Source: Priapulus caudatus (lineage: Eukaryota; Priapulida; Priapulimorpha; Priapulimorphida; Priapulidae). Taken from it: DNA of 64,000 bases. The stretch covers positions 390,936 to 454,935 of the forward strand of contig NW_014577068.1 in the NCBI RefSeq assembly GCF_000485595.1, in the 5' to 3' direction. Shown one piece after another: positions 43,061-56,647 of this stretch. The translations under genes and the position numbers were made by a program. Numbering within the stretch: position 1 is the stretch's first letter; every line of letters begins with the position of its first letter. The notes beneath the pieces were generated by a model. That model was not told where the DNA came from. It was given only the letters and a program-made list of their open reading frames with translations, and did not search any database.

Positions 43061-43875
43061 GCCTTTTTCATCTCGGCTACAAGATAAAGCTAACTATCTT
43101 CTTGACCCGTAAGCGAAACTTAAGAGTCTGATATAATCTTCAATATCAAAGCATCCAGTTAATGATAGAATGAGTACACATAGCACCGAACTGTTCTGTG
43201 TCGGGTTTTCTATCAACCGAGAACTAGTTGTAGCGGAACAATGGCGTCTTTTTCTTGGACTCATGGCGCATCCGGGCTGTTGCGTCATATGTTTACACTT
43301 TACACATGCTCTGCTTTACAGCAGCTTGTCGGTACGTACATTGCATGCCGAGTCGTAAACGTTCGGCCGCACGCACAGTATACAGATAGAGATATAGCGA
43401 TCAGAAAGCGATCTCTGTACGTTCGGTGTTTCAGCGTGATTGCGCCATAAGCATAAACACAACGGCACACTATATTAATTTTTATTATATATAGATTATC
43501 ATAGTTCACTTTGAGTTGATACTATTTTTCTAATATATGACTATGTAATATTGTGTACATATTATGTATTTATAAAGGCTATCAACCACTATGTTACACC
43601 TTTTAGCTTCACATGGTTGGTATATCACCGTTAATTGTTTCATTTGATCGAACCAAATTATCAGTGGATTACTATAGTATATGGGATATATTTGTCTCGC
43701 TGTCAGGATGACATGAGGGACCCTACCTATATATATGTTATATAATAAACCTTTGTTACGGCATTGATTGTTTAACTTGGCCAAAATTATCACATACTGT
43801 AATTGACAGTATATATATATAGGGTTAATTACTAAATTTAAAAGTGGCTCGGACAATATTCTGTACAGCTAGCCC

Positions 43876-44025
43876 GGCTGCGAATTTTTTGTTTCCATAC
43901 ACGTTAATATCATGGGCTCCTCTGATTGGGCTGCCCTTTGATTGACCACACCATACGATAGGTTTTCCCCAAACCCAAAATAAGACCCAATGGATTATGA
44001 CGTGTAGGAAAAAAAAATTCGCAGC
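43876..44025. mobile_element. Mirror copy of the 142-bp MITE
   Basis: ggctgcgaattttttg ... gtgtaggaaaaaaaaattcg, the counterpart of 39418-39559 in the inverted right arm. Confidence 0.8.
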
Positions 44026-45640
44026 AGGCGACCAATGGCGTTACCGGTATATTGGCACGGCTGCCAGCTAGTGCGCTGCGGTTCTCTGCGCGCGCGCGCG
44101 CGTGTATGTTACAATGTCACATAAATGCCATGGAGCCACCTGCATGCCGGTCGATATTATTTATTGCGCACTGCGCCTGCAAAATCGCAACGAGTGCCGA
44201 AACATATTTTGCAAAAATTGTATCAGCGCTTGCGCAGCATTAGAAACTTACATGGGTGTAATAACGAAAAATAGATAATTGGCCAGACTATTTCTCTATT
44301 TTAGTCCAACAGAGCCTATTACTTGAATCAGCGTACTTCCATTATTGCCCATTTATTTTGCACAAGGAGTCTTGCATGCCTGGACAAGCCTTGGGCGTGT
44401 ATAATTTAAGATAGTTACTGACAAAAACCTGTAGGGGCCCATCAATATAGTGATCCATATACCTGCTCTCCGTCAACATACACATCTTATATATTACTAA
44501 AAGCTACACATACCATGCTATGTGCGGCCTACGCCGCACCAACATGACGACACATAAGTCGTAATGATCGAGTGCGTCTATCAGCGCCTACGTTGTGTGT
44601 ACGTAGGTGAAGTACGTGCTGCTTAGCGCACAGTGCGTCGTGTATAAGAATCATATATGTACTGTGACGCTGATTACATATGGGGTACTTTAGCCTTCTA
44701 GGCAGATGAAATGTGTTGACGTCTTTTTACGCGATTGCCATATATATAGAACCAGGCCAAGCCACAAATGACCGAAGGCCACGGCGTAACATTTTGTCCG
44801 ATCACGCAGCCGCGCCTTTTACAAATCACTTCTACAAAAATTGAGTTTCGACGAGTTCTTGCTCTTTGCAATTGCTCTGTTGACTAAAAATTAATATAGA
44901 TTACACTCTAGTCGTAGCCAATTATCTCAATCTTGCCTGTTAGGCCTACTTAATTGAATTTTTTAACTAATATCGGTTAGTATGTGTAGGCAGGGACCGC
45001 AAGTATTGGCAATTTTCTATGCTGTGGTGCCAAAGGTGTACTGTGTGTAAGCGCGACGTGCTGAAGTGCAGTGCGTGCGCGCGCAGCCCCTTAAGTGTGT
45101 GTGTTTCTAATTTCTATGTGTCGCTTTGAATATAAACAAACACTTTGCGATCAGTAGCTAATGAACGTACCGTGTTATATGTCCGCCCCTCTCTATGCCA
45201 TATCCTAACAGTATATAATGAGGTAACATGATATCAAATTAATAACGTACGTATTCACAATTTTTAATAAGACGCAAAGCTTTAGAAAACCACGATTGGT
45301 ATTCACGAGGCTACAAGTATAGGCCCGAAAGGCCATTCATTACGTGTATATGTGACCTAGTTAGTAGTTACACGCCCACAGCCGAGGATTTAGGCGACGT
45401 ATTTTGACGCCCCGGCTCACTCGGATTTAGGGGCGGAGATTGCATACGTATTCGGTGATCGGCCGATGAGAAGAAACGTTCAAGACAGTAATCAAAGCTA
45501 CGCTCGGTCCAATATGACACATATAGATTTCCACTCAATTAATCTTACCGCGCTACACGTTACGCATTACGCAAGCAATGCGTCAAGAAACACTCTGTTT
45601 TTCCACTCTCATTTAGTTTTATTCATTTAATTAAAGATGC

Positions 45641-46689
45641 GCGCAAATGAATAATCTGATTTTCGTTGAGTAATTTGACGCATGCGTCATTTTACTCACG
45701 TGTGCGGCGGATTTTCGTTGAGTAATTTGACTCGCCGCGTTGTACACTCAAATTTCTAATGCTGCGCAATCCTGTACAATTTTTGCAATCTTTCGCAATT
45801 TTGCAAATTTTCGGCGTAGGAATAAGCGCTGCGCAACAATATATCTTATACACCAGGCACATACAGACTGGCGGCTGGTTTACAAATGCAGTACATATTT
45901 ACGAGCGTCGAGTCACGCAGATCGCAGGCAGGTCCTGGCGGTGTCCGGCGGAAACGGTAGCAGCGAGCAGGTGAGATCAGCGGAACCTAGCTGGTGCTGA
46001 CAGCGTCGGGAGCTGTCAGGCACCGTGGAACCGTGTCTGTCTTCTTGTCGAAACTGTTCGGTATACTGGAGGAATGCATGGCCTGAGCGTGGTCAAGGCC
46101 TTGTTGACAATGGTGGTGCAAGACGTGTCCTTCTCCAGAATTTTATGGACAACTGAAGGTGAGACTTCCTTCTCTAGCGTGAGAACGGCGGTCGGAGTCT
46201 TTGTAGATATGGTGGAGGCGTCGATGGGAGTTTCTCGAAGCCCTCGTCAAACAGCCTTCTATTGGTACTAAAGCGTCATCGGCACGCTTTGTGCCATACC
46301 GCTGCTGCCACGTGCACGCGACGTGTTCGGCTCGCCAATGCTGAAAGTATGGCACAGATTTGACCCTGGTTGGGTTGTGCTAGAGTCCTAGGTTGTGCGA
46401 CACCGGTGTTAGAGGTCCCGCTGTGTCACGCACGCCCGGCGTTCGCGGCTTGTCATAAGACTCGTAGCAGTCGTCACCTTGAGCGGGTCGTAACTTTTAC
46501 TCGTGTTCTAGTGACTCAGTTTCTCGGGATGGCTGGGTGGCGTCCTTCGCTTGTTACCTTGGCTGTTACTAAAATAACCTATGACGTGATCTGCATGCTT
46601 ACATTTAATGACCCGTGTCGCTGGGTTTTTATACTAGGTTAATTAATTCGATATCTACGTCACTACACATCTCCTGCGATCAACATTTT
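45641..46689. other. Region beyond the right arm
   Basis: Contains a third, same-orientation fragment of the arm motif ttctaatgctgcgcaa (about 45756-45850) and tandem gattttcgttgagtaatttga (45659 and 45712). The GC-richer part 45900-46500 has short open frames only; no gene is supported. Confidence 0.5.
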
Positions 46690-46955
46690 AAAAAAGTTCT
46701 GGGGGAGGACCCCCATATACCCCCGCTTGTTTCACCCCCTCCTTTTATATATCTTGGTAGCAGGGAACAACGAATAAAAATGTCGCTTTTATGCATGGCG
46801 CATGAAACAAAGATTGCAGAGCTGAGAAGTGGGGGAACGTAGGGTGTGGAGATGGAGGCGGAGGAACCACCCACCCTTTTAAGTCATCCACAATTTTGCG
46901 CAGTTTGCTGTTTCCCCCCCCCCCTGTTAAAAAATCCTCGCTACGCCACTGGATC
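46690..46955. repeat. G/C-run interspersed repeat
   Basis: Begins gttctgggggaggacccccat and ends with a C-run followed by ctcgctacgccactgg; related in style to 27777-28018 and 63140-63480. Confidence 0.6.
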
Positions 46956-47384
46956 GGGTTTCCAACTCCCTTCTTCATGCTCAACCACTGGCACAGACAG
47001 TCAGGCAAGCAGGTGATCATGCACTGTCTGCCAGGTGGGCACTGTCGATTTACAGATCTTGTTTTGGAGCTATAGTGTTTAGGCCAAACAAAAAAATAGG
47101 TGTGCATCGAAAACAAAAGTAGGGTAGGTAAATAGGGCTTTTTTTTGCTATAAAGTGGTGTATAGGTAGGGATAAATTAGTCCAGAACGTGTTTGTAGTA
47201 AAAAATCTCAAGTTTTGTCTGTCAAATGTTTTTTTTTTGTAAAAAAAAGTTTTGGGTCGGCCCTAATAATCTAGGGACGGTCGCTCGACCGGAAACACAC
47301 ATATTTTTTGTTTAGCCTTACTAGAGGTTTTTTTATCACCGTTTTGGCACCATGCATGTTTCCTCCCCCGCTTGGTCTACTAAT

Positions 47385-47510
47385 AGATATGCGACTTAAG
47401 ACGTGTCAAAAGTCATGACTTAGACATGATTATTAAGACTTAGACATTATTATTAAGACTTAGACATAGACAGATTAAGACATGACTTAGACGTGTCAAA
47501 AGTTTTCGCA
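47385..47510 (+). repeat. Short tandem repeat of 'agacttagacat'
   Basis: Degenerate copies of (t)attattaagacttagacat with gacgtgtcaaaag(t) at both sides. Confidence 0.7.
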
Positions 47511-47809
47511 CAGCGTCGAGAAAATTCCGTGGCAGGAAACGTTTGCATAGATCCGTCCGATAGATCAGCTTAGGATCACGACGTGGTAATCATCTGAATG
47601 GGAATGAAGTGACGTCCCGCGACCACCGTTTTTAGGCGCAACGCATCATGACTCAGACACGCGCACTGTTGCTGAATACTCGCTGTCGTATATGTGTGTA
47701 TGTATAATCATCTACTTCCTGAAAAAAATGCAGAATAGCCGCACATGTATACAACAAGCATGCATAACCTAAATGCAGGTATATGCACGCACACATCCAG
47801 CTCCAAGCA

Positions 47810-47995
47810 TCACACACACACGACACACACACACACACACACACACCACAACACCAGCACACACACACACACTACCACACATCACACACACGCACCGCCC
47901 ACGCACGCACGCACCTGCACGCACCTAACGCACCGAGACGCCCACGCACGGCTGATCCACGCACTGCCGCCCACACACACACACATCACACACAC
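47810..47995 (+). repeat. CA/CACG-rich microsatellite
   Basis: Interrupted (CA)n grading into cgcacgcac text. Confidence 0.95.
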
Positions 47996-48027
47996 ATATA
48001 ATATATAAATAATAGTATATATATATA

Positions 48028-48594
<567 letters not shown>

Positions 48595-48599
48595 AAAAT

Positions 48600-50990
48600 G
48601 AATTGCATTATTTCTGTATTTTATTTTTTTAATGATTTTCGAACGTCGGATCTATTATTTTTTTGACGCAAGCCTGGGAATGATCTGCTCATTTGCGCTT
48701 TTCATATATATGTTCCTTTTTATACTGTCAGAGCTATTTCTGAGATCACAGTAAATTTGTGGAAATATTATAAGAGGCGGAAACAAAATCTAGAGCAAAT
48801 TCATCAAAGGACTGCAGTCATTCCTGGATTTAAGTGGGCCGCGTTTTGCAAAACTGTTATGCAAATGACAAATAGTTCGTTAGCCAGCCATTCTTATCAC
48901 TATAACCAATCTTCACGTATAAAATGTGGGAGCATAATAAGTCACTTTAAATTCTTAATCGTGCACGCGATGATCGTCAATTTCTGCTGATGCGCACAGT
49001 TAGTGGTATTTTGTTAACTTTGAGGTTAATTATCCGCTTTTAAAATGTTTTAAAATGTTTTTTTTAGTATATAAGTTTCTACTGTGATGGAAACTTTACA
49101 TACAAAACGAACCCAGTCCCTGAAATCCGGTATGCGGCTTCGCGCAGCCCATACATGGCACCAGGAGTAAGTTGCTACTGGTGGTACCACAGACTAAGAC
49201 TATCTATGGTGATATTTTTACTCTATGGTGGTACTTATACAGGTCGGGCCACAGTGCGTGTGCGTCTCGATTCTCACTTTGATTAGCAGCACCAGACCAT
49301 CCTATAGCAGCTATAGGTCGATTAGCATCAACAAGTAAACTGAAGCGGTTGTTTAATCAGTGATAAAGCCTCGCATCCGGATATAGCTGCCGAATCTATG
49401 TAAAGATGCCACGCCCGTGCTTGTAATTTTGTGTGCCCAACAGAGTTTCGCAGCTACTATATACTACCGTACGGGATCACAATATTTCCCAACATCTACA
49501 GCTACTATCGTCAAACAAGCAGCTATATATGCTATAATCTTCACTTGACCATGATAAATCCAATGAAAGGTAATATAAGTTTTGAATGATGAAAGCAGAC
49601 ATGAATAGGGGGCTTTCGCTTTCGCTTTTCGCCGTTGAGCTTTCGCCGAGTATCTCTCGTCATCAGATCAGGCTTCATTCACGCCTTATTCTAATTTTAT
49701 ATATTTATTTTCATATCTACACGGCTGTTTTTACTTACACATATACCGATTAATTTTCGACAAAAGATCGTACATATATGTATTATGTAACCAGAAGTGA
49801 ATAAAAACAAAATGGTGCTTTTATTCACGCCTGTAACAGGTATATATATGCACTCAAAGGTATATACTATATGTAAACAATTTTCATCGTATCGTATCGT
49901 ATCGTATATTGTCCCACTCTTGTATTTCACAAGGCATCATTTCTGGTGAAGGTGCGAGGATATTCTGGGAATGTAAACTTTCATCTCATCATTTTCATTA
50001 ATTTGTACTTCCAGCATTTAATTCTGCTAATCTTATTCTTTAATCCCTATATTTTAGTAATTTCCTCACGTGGTTGGAAGCATGCATGTCTTGCATGAAA
50101 CTAAACAAAACAAAACAAAACGAACGAGACAAAACAAAACAAAACGAAACAAAACAAGAATCCTCATAGGACATTGACGTCATATAATTCTTTAATCCAT
50201 AATTATTAATATTAATCATTTTCAATTTTGTTTTTGTTGCTCCTTCCCTTTCGTCCCTTTCTATCACGTTTTTTTAGAATGGCCTCTTTTACCATCTTTT
50301 TCCATCTCATTTTTGATAAGCTATGCGCCAATAGATAAGAATGACATATTTAATTTATATTCTTCAATTTCGTCTATGATCTCATTTGCCCAATTTTTTC
50401 CCCCATATTTTAATTGCTGTAACAACACTCTTCTCATTAAACGTTCTTGCTCTAAATCTATTATGTATTGTAATAACATTAATCTTTTATAATAAATTTT
50501 GTCAAGAATTGCACTTGGTATTATACCTAGTGTTTCGACACTTCATGACGGGACTATTTTCGAATCTTCCGAATCTCACGGATTCAGGTTATCGGTCGCC
50601 ATCACAGTGGCAGTATATTTATGCGTTCACAGTGCCGTACAAATGATATCCATTGTTGTCACTGTTCTCAGACCATAGTCACAGCTAGGTACACAGAACC
50701 TCGATCATTAATGCTGTTTCAGTATTTATAGTTACCCGTAATAAAAGTAGCACAAGCGATGACGTTGCGTCTACGCAAGGTAGACCGACGAACGTCGAAA
50801 AACACCCTAGCAGCGTGCTAATACGCACACATAATAAAAACTCATTCTAAGATTTTGAACAAAATTGATTCATACCAAAATTAATAGAAGTCTAGAGTTT
50901 TCAAGTACGATGGAAATAGAGATAGGTGTCTTAACTTTCAATATTATTACGAATTTTTTTATTTTTGAGTAAAATCATCGGGTACTACAT
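48600..50990. other. Intergenic, no gene supported
   Basis: AT-rich. Minor repeats: (atcgt)n near 49886-49905 and (acaaa)n near 50103-50155. The 50757-50778 stretch has tgacgttg (half CRE-like) overlapping a palindrome ttgcgtctacgcaa, about 300 bp upstream of the promoter at 51045. Confidence 0.5.
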
Positions 50991-51044
50991 TGTCTAGAAT
51001 TGGCGTATGTGCACAGTGATCCGGTTAAAATGATTCCCGCAGCA

Positions 51045-51079
51045 TATATAAGCTGCAGCGCGTACATACGGCGTCACTC
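51045..51079 (+). promoter_or_regulatory. TATA box plus initiator
   Basis: TATATAAG at 51045-51052 and an initiator-like TCACTC at 51074-51079. Placing +1 at 51076 puts the TATA box at -31, the canonical spacing. Confidence 0.7.
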
Positions 51080-51516
51080 GAAGGTTGGCGTACCGCTTGA
51101 AAGAAGGAGTTTCTGTGTCAGGGATTTCGCGAGAGTTTTCTGTTAGAGGGCTTTTTCGATTGTTTCAATTGATTATCTGGCTTTTCTGTTCAGTTTTCGT
51201 GTCGTACTCATGGTCTTCAATATAGATTTTGATCGTTAGAGCTTTTCGTTAGAAACACTGTTGCTTACGGTCGAACTGCAATTTGTAGGGTTGCCTCGAA
51301 TCCATCAACTCAGCCGCTCCTGGAGGCTGGAGACCGAAGAGGCACATTTGTAAGGTGAATATATTACGATATTTTCACGTGTTAGCACGGCAGTTTTAGC
51401 GTCATCTGACCGAAGGAAGGCAGCTACTGCAACTTGCAAGCCAACAGCCGTTGCCGAGGACGGACCAGTTTATTACCGCCGGCCATCGTTGCTACCTGCC
51501 ACGACTGTCGAACAAT

Positions 51517-51957
51517 ATGAAGGTGAGCGAGTTTCCACTATCGTCTTTTGTCGAAGACGGCGACATCACCAAGCTACTTGAACTTTCGATAAAGAAGAAA
51601 CGCGTAGTAAAGCGTAGGAGGTGTGCTGATCTACGGAGAGAGGTGTTATTGCAAGCTACAGTTAAGCAAGCATGTGATGAGATTAGCCAGACCTTGGAGA
51701 GGCTCCACGAAAACAACCCACCGCAGGACAGTGGCTGGGAAGACTCAGAACTTGCATTCCCTTTGTCCAAGGATGAGAGTGCATGGGCAAATCAAAATGG
51801 CTGCCATCTTACCTCGCCATTAGAGCTCGGCCAACCAGGGACCTCAACAAAGTGTGATATTAATCAAAACGTGCCTTCCCATGGATGCAGTGATACTGTT
51901 GAAGACATCTTTGGACTTGATCAGTTCTTTAGAAATGTAAAGTCCCAAGAAACATGA
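51517..51957 (+). CDS. Small nuclear-type protein of unknown orthology (146 aa), SERTA/IER-like motif
   Basis: Intronless frame from ATG 51517 (A at -3) to TGA 51955-51957; codons also run open upstream but without an ATG. Residues about 18-60 hold a basic patch (KKKRVVKRRR) directly followed by an amphipathic helix, DLRREVLLQATVKQACDEI. This weakly resembles the SERTA or IER2/IER5 N-terminal motif (LS.xK...LRR.VL...). The C-terminus is acidic/hydrophobic (DTVEDIFGLDQFF), like a short activation or docking peptide. A consensus TATA/Inr promoter, single-exon layout and T-rich 3' UTR fit an inducible regulator, but that is inference. aag|gtgagc right after the ATG and aat|gtaaag near the end could act as donors, so a spliced alternative is not excluded. 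Confidence 0.6.
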   Translation: MKVSEFPLSSFVEDGDITKLLELSIKKKRVVKRRRCADLRREVLLQATVKQACDEISQTLERLHENNPPQDSGWEDSELAFPLSKDESAWANQNGCHLTSPLELGQPGTSTKCDINQNVPSHGCSDTVEDIFGLDQFFRNVKSQET

Positions 51958-52480
51958 TGCATACATGTTTATTTGCAGTAATTATTAATCATGTACTATT
52001 TATGGAATATTTCTCTTTTTCCAGATATGTATTTCGAGCAAGATGGCAATCAAACCCAGGCTGCCGCTTCACATGGGTTCACCCCATTGTTGCTTCACAA
52101 TAATCCTGGCGTCTCGTAAAACCTTTCAAGTGATGTATTTCGATGTATAAAACTCAGGAATGTCTTTCATAGTGGAAAGTGAAGGTAGTATTGTAAATAA
52201 GGCAAATGGAAGTATGTGGATATTAAAACTGTAAATATGTGGTTTTGTAAGAGTATGAATGTGTTCTGGGAGAGTTTTTTTGCGAGTGTTTTGGGTGGGG
52301 GAGGGGGTGTCTAATGTGTGGCTTTTTTCTTGTAGCTGCTTCAAGGAACGCTCATTGGAGCAGACCTGGGTTACGCCAACTCGTTAATCACTGGCAGGAT
52401 GAATTTTGAGCCACCCGGTTGGTTAGGAAATTGTTCCGTCCATCGTGGTCTAGTACTAGTAGTCTGTTGACAGTATTTGG

Positions 52481-52486
52481 AATAAA
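52481..52486 (+). terminator. Possible polyadenylation signal for the 51.5-kb gene
   Basis: AATAAA 524 nt after the stop; an AATAAG also occurs near 52195. The UTR includes a TATTTAT motif near 51998. Confidence 0.4.
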
Positions 52487-55400
52487 CCCTGTGGTGTCGT
52501 TTGGCATTTGAAACCTAGCAGCTATTTGAATGTGAGAGGAGTTTTTCGGTTGTTGGTTGGGGTGGGTTTCTATTCTTCTTACAGATGAACTGATGACGAT
52601 GTATTGATGACTGAACAATGACATAGAACATAAGGAACTTTGGTGCAGCTTGAGGTCGTGCCGGCGTGCTGGGCGATGAAAGCAAGACTAAGCAGAAAAG
52701 CAGGATGTCTCCCCTGGTTGAATATCAAAATCGCACTTAATGGTTTGGCATTGATGAAGTCTAAATAGGCTGGTAATCGTAACTGGTGTATGACTGAAAT
52801 GAGTATGTGTGAGTGGTACCAGTGCGTTTGAAGATTTTGATATAGGGCGAGGTGCAAGTGAATAGTCTGCCTGCTTGGATGTTGGGTGTTGCTTCTCTGT
52901 GCTGTGGGTGACGATGTGAAAGTTGAAATGGATTGCATTCACCAATTACTGTGAGCACATATAGCAAACACTTACACTTGTTTACCATGAAACACTAATT
53001 TACTAATACTATGGAATGTCTACTATGGTGGGGGCAGATGGGGGTTGGGCGTGGTAGTTTTCTTTGTGCATTTGCAGAACGTACAAGTGGATGGAAGAAG
53101 CTGCTTATTGATGGTTGTCTGCTACGACGGGTTTCACTTCATTTACGTACATACATTCTGATGCTTTGAACAACACATTTCGAATGACATAGCAGTTTGC
53201 GACGGAAATCCGCGAATCACCAGTTGGATAACTACATCGGCGTAAAGAAATCTTTGGACAATCACAAACATGGTGAACTTCATTCTTATTCGATGTTTAC
53301 ATATTGCATATATATTAGGTGCTTGAGTTGTGGGATAGGGAAAATTGCGACATGAACATACGAATGCACAATTGCGCGAATGAAAGCACAAACGAAGGCA
53401 AATGTGGTTATACTGAATCTGTAATCTTGCTGACGTGTGGTCGAAGGATATTGGGGGGTGCGAGTGTTTCCCAAGTATTTCAGGTGGACAGGTATGTCGG
53501 CTAACGCAAAGTTCTGCAGCCTATCACAAACATCGCAGAATGAGAGTTATGCAATCGCGTAGACGCAGAGCAACCACGGGAACGAGGCTCGTAAGGCAAG
53601 CTTTAAACAAGTATTGATTGTCATGCATTGTTTGGTGGTTTGACACGAATGGAATCTTGAAAATGGGGTAATTTGTAATGGTTGTTAATTCTGATGGTGT
53701 AGTGGTTTTGGGGCAGGGTGGGTATTTTGTCTAGTTTCAGAAATGGAAGACGAAACTACTGCGTGTTTAATGAGAGACGTGGGAAATGGTGTGAACCCGT
53801 GCCCTGTCTGGCAAGATGTGTGAAAAATGGTGCATCAAATTTAGTAAGCCAAAGATTACTTGGTGTTTTCTCCATTTAACCAATAATATTGCAAACAGCG
53901 CAAATTGATGGTGTTTCCAGTTGATGTGATCTCATGCACGTGATTTGATGATGGTGAACATCGTAACTTCGTAAACGTTTTGCATCAAAATTGCATCAAG
54001 CTCTGTACATATGCGGGCATGTGGGAAGGTGGTGGGTGCAATGGGGAGTTTTATTTTTTCCAAACAGGAAGTATTGGGAATCTGTCACAATTCGTTGGTG
54101 TCAGCACTCCACTGGTCAAGATGGCAGTTGGCCTCGCAAAGGCAGGTCGTGTTATTTTTGATGTCCTTGCATTTAAACTACTTCGTTGGAATTTTTGGTG
54201 GTTTAGAAGGCGATTGTTGATAGTGTGTGTGTGCGTGCGCGTGCGCGTGCGTGTGTACATATGTGCGTGGAAGCGGAAGTTGATGTTACAGGTGCGCAAA
54301 GGGTCGCCCACGTCCTCTTGGAAAAGGGCTTCGACTATAAATTATAACAGTGAAAGAAAGGTGTACACTATGCAGTGAGTGAAATGACGAAAAAGTATTT
54401 TGGTCTGCTGTCGTGTGAGATAGTCTGTACTAAGTAAGTCGATACATTGTATTGTTAAGAGAAATGTATGTCAAACTAGACCATACTTTCAATACTTGGC
54501 CCCAACTGTTGCAAACTGCAACATCTTTAACATGCCTGCAATTTGTTGGAATACACTGCTCTTTCTAGCATGTCCTTTTATCCACTATAAATCTTCTTCA
54601 TTTGCGATTTGTGAAATTCATGGTAGCTTTTAACACGTTAATGGGTGTGCAGTAGTATGCTTTGTTAATCTATGTGTACTTCTGTGTTAGCGCTATGGTT
54701 AATTTTGTTCTAGTTCCTGTCGTGTCCAAAACCCATGATTTAGCTACTATCTACGGCTCTGCAATTCCTTTATACCATTAAGCACATCTTGTTTTGTCTT
54801 CTCACAATGCATGCCTAATTACTGCAGTATGTAGATGTATTAAAAACCCACAAGTTTGTCTGTAGTCACTATGTGACATAAATAACGTGATCCTATGGGG
54901 TTGTAATTTGTATGCATTGTAAATGCACAGTATTAAATGCGTGTGATACCATATAAAATCTATATGTGACCTGATCGCAGCGAAGTTTTTTTTGTGTGTT
55001 GCCCGTTATGCTGGAAGTAGTGCGTGTGGAGTTGGTGGTTTGCTTTTGCAGCAGTAGGATTGTGCATTTTGAATGAGTGTAGTGGACATCCCAGATGTAA
55101 AGAGGAGGTCGTGATTGTTGCTAGGGATCGTTCGTGACTGCATGTTGGTTGGTTGGTACGTAGTGTCAAAGATATCTAAACTTGAAAGCGGTGTTGTTGG
55201 GTGTCGTACGAAGGGATGACTGTTGAATGTGGGTTGTGTGTGGGAGAAATTTTGTTTTGCAGTAGTGTTGATGTTGTGAAGTTTACCAGGCTGTCGAGTA
55301 GGAGAAGAGAGATGTTAGCAGGAAATGTGTGTAAGTTGCATGTACATTGAAAACATTGTGGCTTGGTGGCATTTAAATTTTGTCATGGTTTGCTATAGCG

Positions 55401-55740
55401 CATTAAAAAGGTGAAGTAAGTGATCAATGCAAGTAGTAGTGTGTGCATAGATTGGCGTATATTGTGTGGTATGAGCTAGAAAGTTCCATGAATGTGATAA
55501 AATTGTCCTATGTTGGGGGTGGGGGAGGAACCTGGTTATTCATTTCTAGGAATTGTGGTGTCACCTGTTGGACTTCCCAGATGGATGGATGTGATAACTC
55601 CCTAGCAAGTGAATGTGCATATCCGCATCCCGTCTCGCTGACAGTGTTCCTTTGAATGTGTGCGACTCGTCATCGCGGCATCATTTCCTTCATCTGTTGA
55701 GAGGAGAGGAGTTTGTTGACTGCACGTTGACCTGGTTTTT
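52487..55740. other. TG-rich non-coding DNA
   Basis: Uniformly G/T-biased plus strand with many short TGTG/GTTGG runs and a (GTGC)n patch near 54228-54255. I see no gene. The bias continues to about 58.7 kb and may mark one old repeat domain. Confidence 0.5.
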
Positions 55741-55960
55741 CCTATGTCGTCGCGTCTTCCAACCTCCGTGATTGGTCAGTCGGCTCTGCAATCGGCAAGT
55801 CTACTAGAGGGCCTGTGTGCCGTTGGAAAGGTGCAGGTAGTCTATTTGCAGGCTGCAGAACCTGTTAGTGGCCATGGAAACACGAATATGCGGCGACAAT
55901 CCTTCCCCATTCATCGGCGCTACCAGCGGCCTGTGGTCTGTCATCTATCCATCAACGTTA
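55741..55960 (+). repeat. Diverged inverted copy of the 58.85-59.0 kb segment
   Basis: Shares tatttgcaggctgcaga, acgaatatgcg(a/g)cg, (c/a)tatgtcgtcgc(a/g)tctt and ggaaaggt with the minus strand of about 58850-58990. Confidence 0.8.
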
Positions 55961-56647
55961 AACATGCAACATGCCAAGCACCACCACTCCCGGTTGGAGC
56001 AACCCTTTCCTTTACCTGTGATGATCTGCCAACATCTTGCGGTTCCGTGTGCTATCTGACAAAGATGTGTGCCCTCATCCGATCAACCGGTGAGATCCAT
56101 GTTCAACCATCGGCCAGCATCCGTGTTCTACTAAGCCAACATCCAAACCTCGGGCCACGTGGGAGTCTCCTATTTACAAAGGTTCAGCATCCATCTTCCC
56201 GGTCAGCATCGTTTATTACAAATTCTTTGGTGTGTGATCAAGGAGAGGAGATCGACTGCACGTCTTTAAGATGAAAATTGGAAGTGTCAGTGTGGAGGTG
56301 ATTTTTCTGAGCAGTGAATTTGGAGAGAATATCTATTGAAGAGAAATTGATAGTTTAAATCTACAATGACAGAAAAAATGGCAACTGTGGGGGGGTGAAA
56401 TGAAAAATGGGAGTAGTTTATATTTTTGCAGCCTTGCTAACGCGCAATGCGAGTGGATGTGCGCAAGTGATAACATCCTTTTACTACACAATGGGAGCAT
56501 TTACCGTGAGTGCGTAAGGTTTGTTTAAAAAGTGATTTACTAAGAATAGTTACGTTTCAATAGTAGTGAAATGCGATTTGTTGATTGGACACTGGGGTTG
56601 GCATGTGTGGTGCAGCTGCTTGCGTGTTGTTGGGAACGGCGCCTGTT

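Larger units (their letters stand above)
37895..45640. mobile_element. ~7.7-kb structure with ~2-kb inverted arms
   Basis: The left arm (about 37895-39880) reappears inverted at about 43535-45640. Matching landmarks: gcatctttaatt / actaaat(g) ends; gcattgcttgcg; catatatacacgtaatga; ttctaatgctgcgcaagc; gaccggcatgcag; caatttttgcaaaatatg; tagtaatccactgat. Arms are diverged with many small indels. The central 3.4 kb is richer in CpG (about 40480-42480) but shows no transposase or integrase I can recognise. Confidence 0.75.

Noticed and set aside
51939-52120. A second exon for the 51.5-kb gene (acceptor tttttccag at 52024)
   Set aside because: The readable peptide downstream (YFEQDGNQTQAAASHG) is out of phase with the only available donor (aat|gtaaag), so a spliced ending is not supported.
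55744-56274. 176-codon ATG-initiated frame
   Set aside because: It begins inside a repeat related to 58.85-59.0 kb, shows no recognisable domain and has no promoter or splice signals; probably chance.
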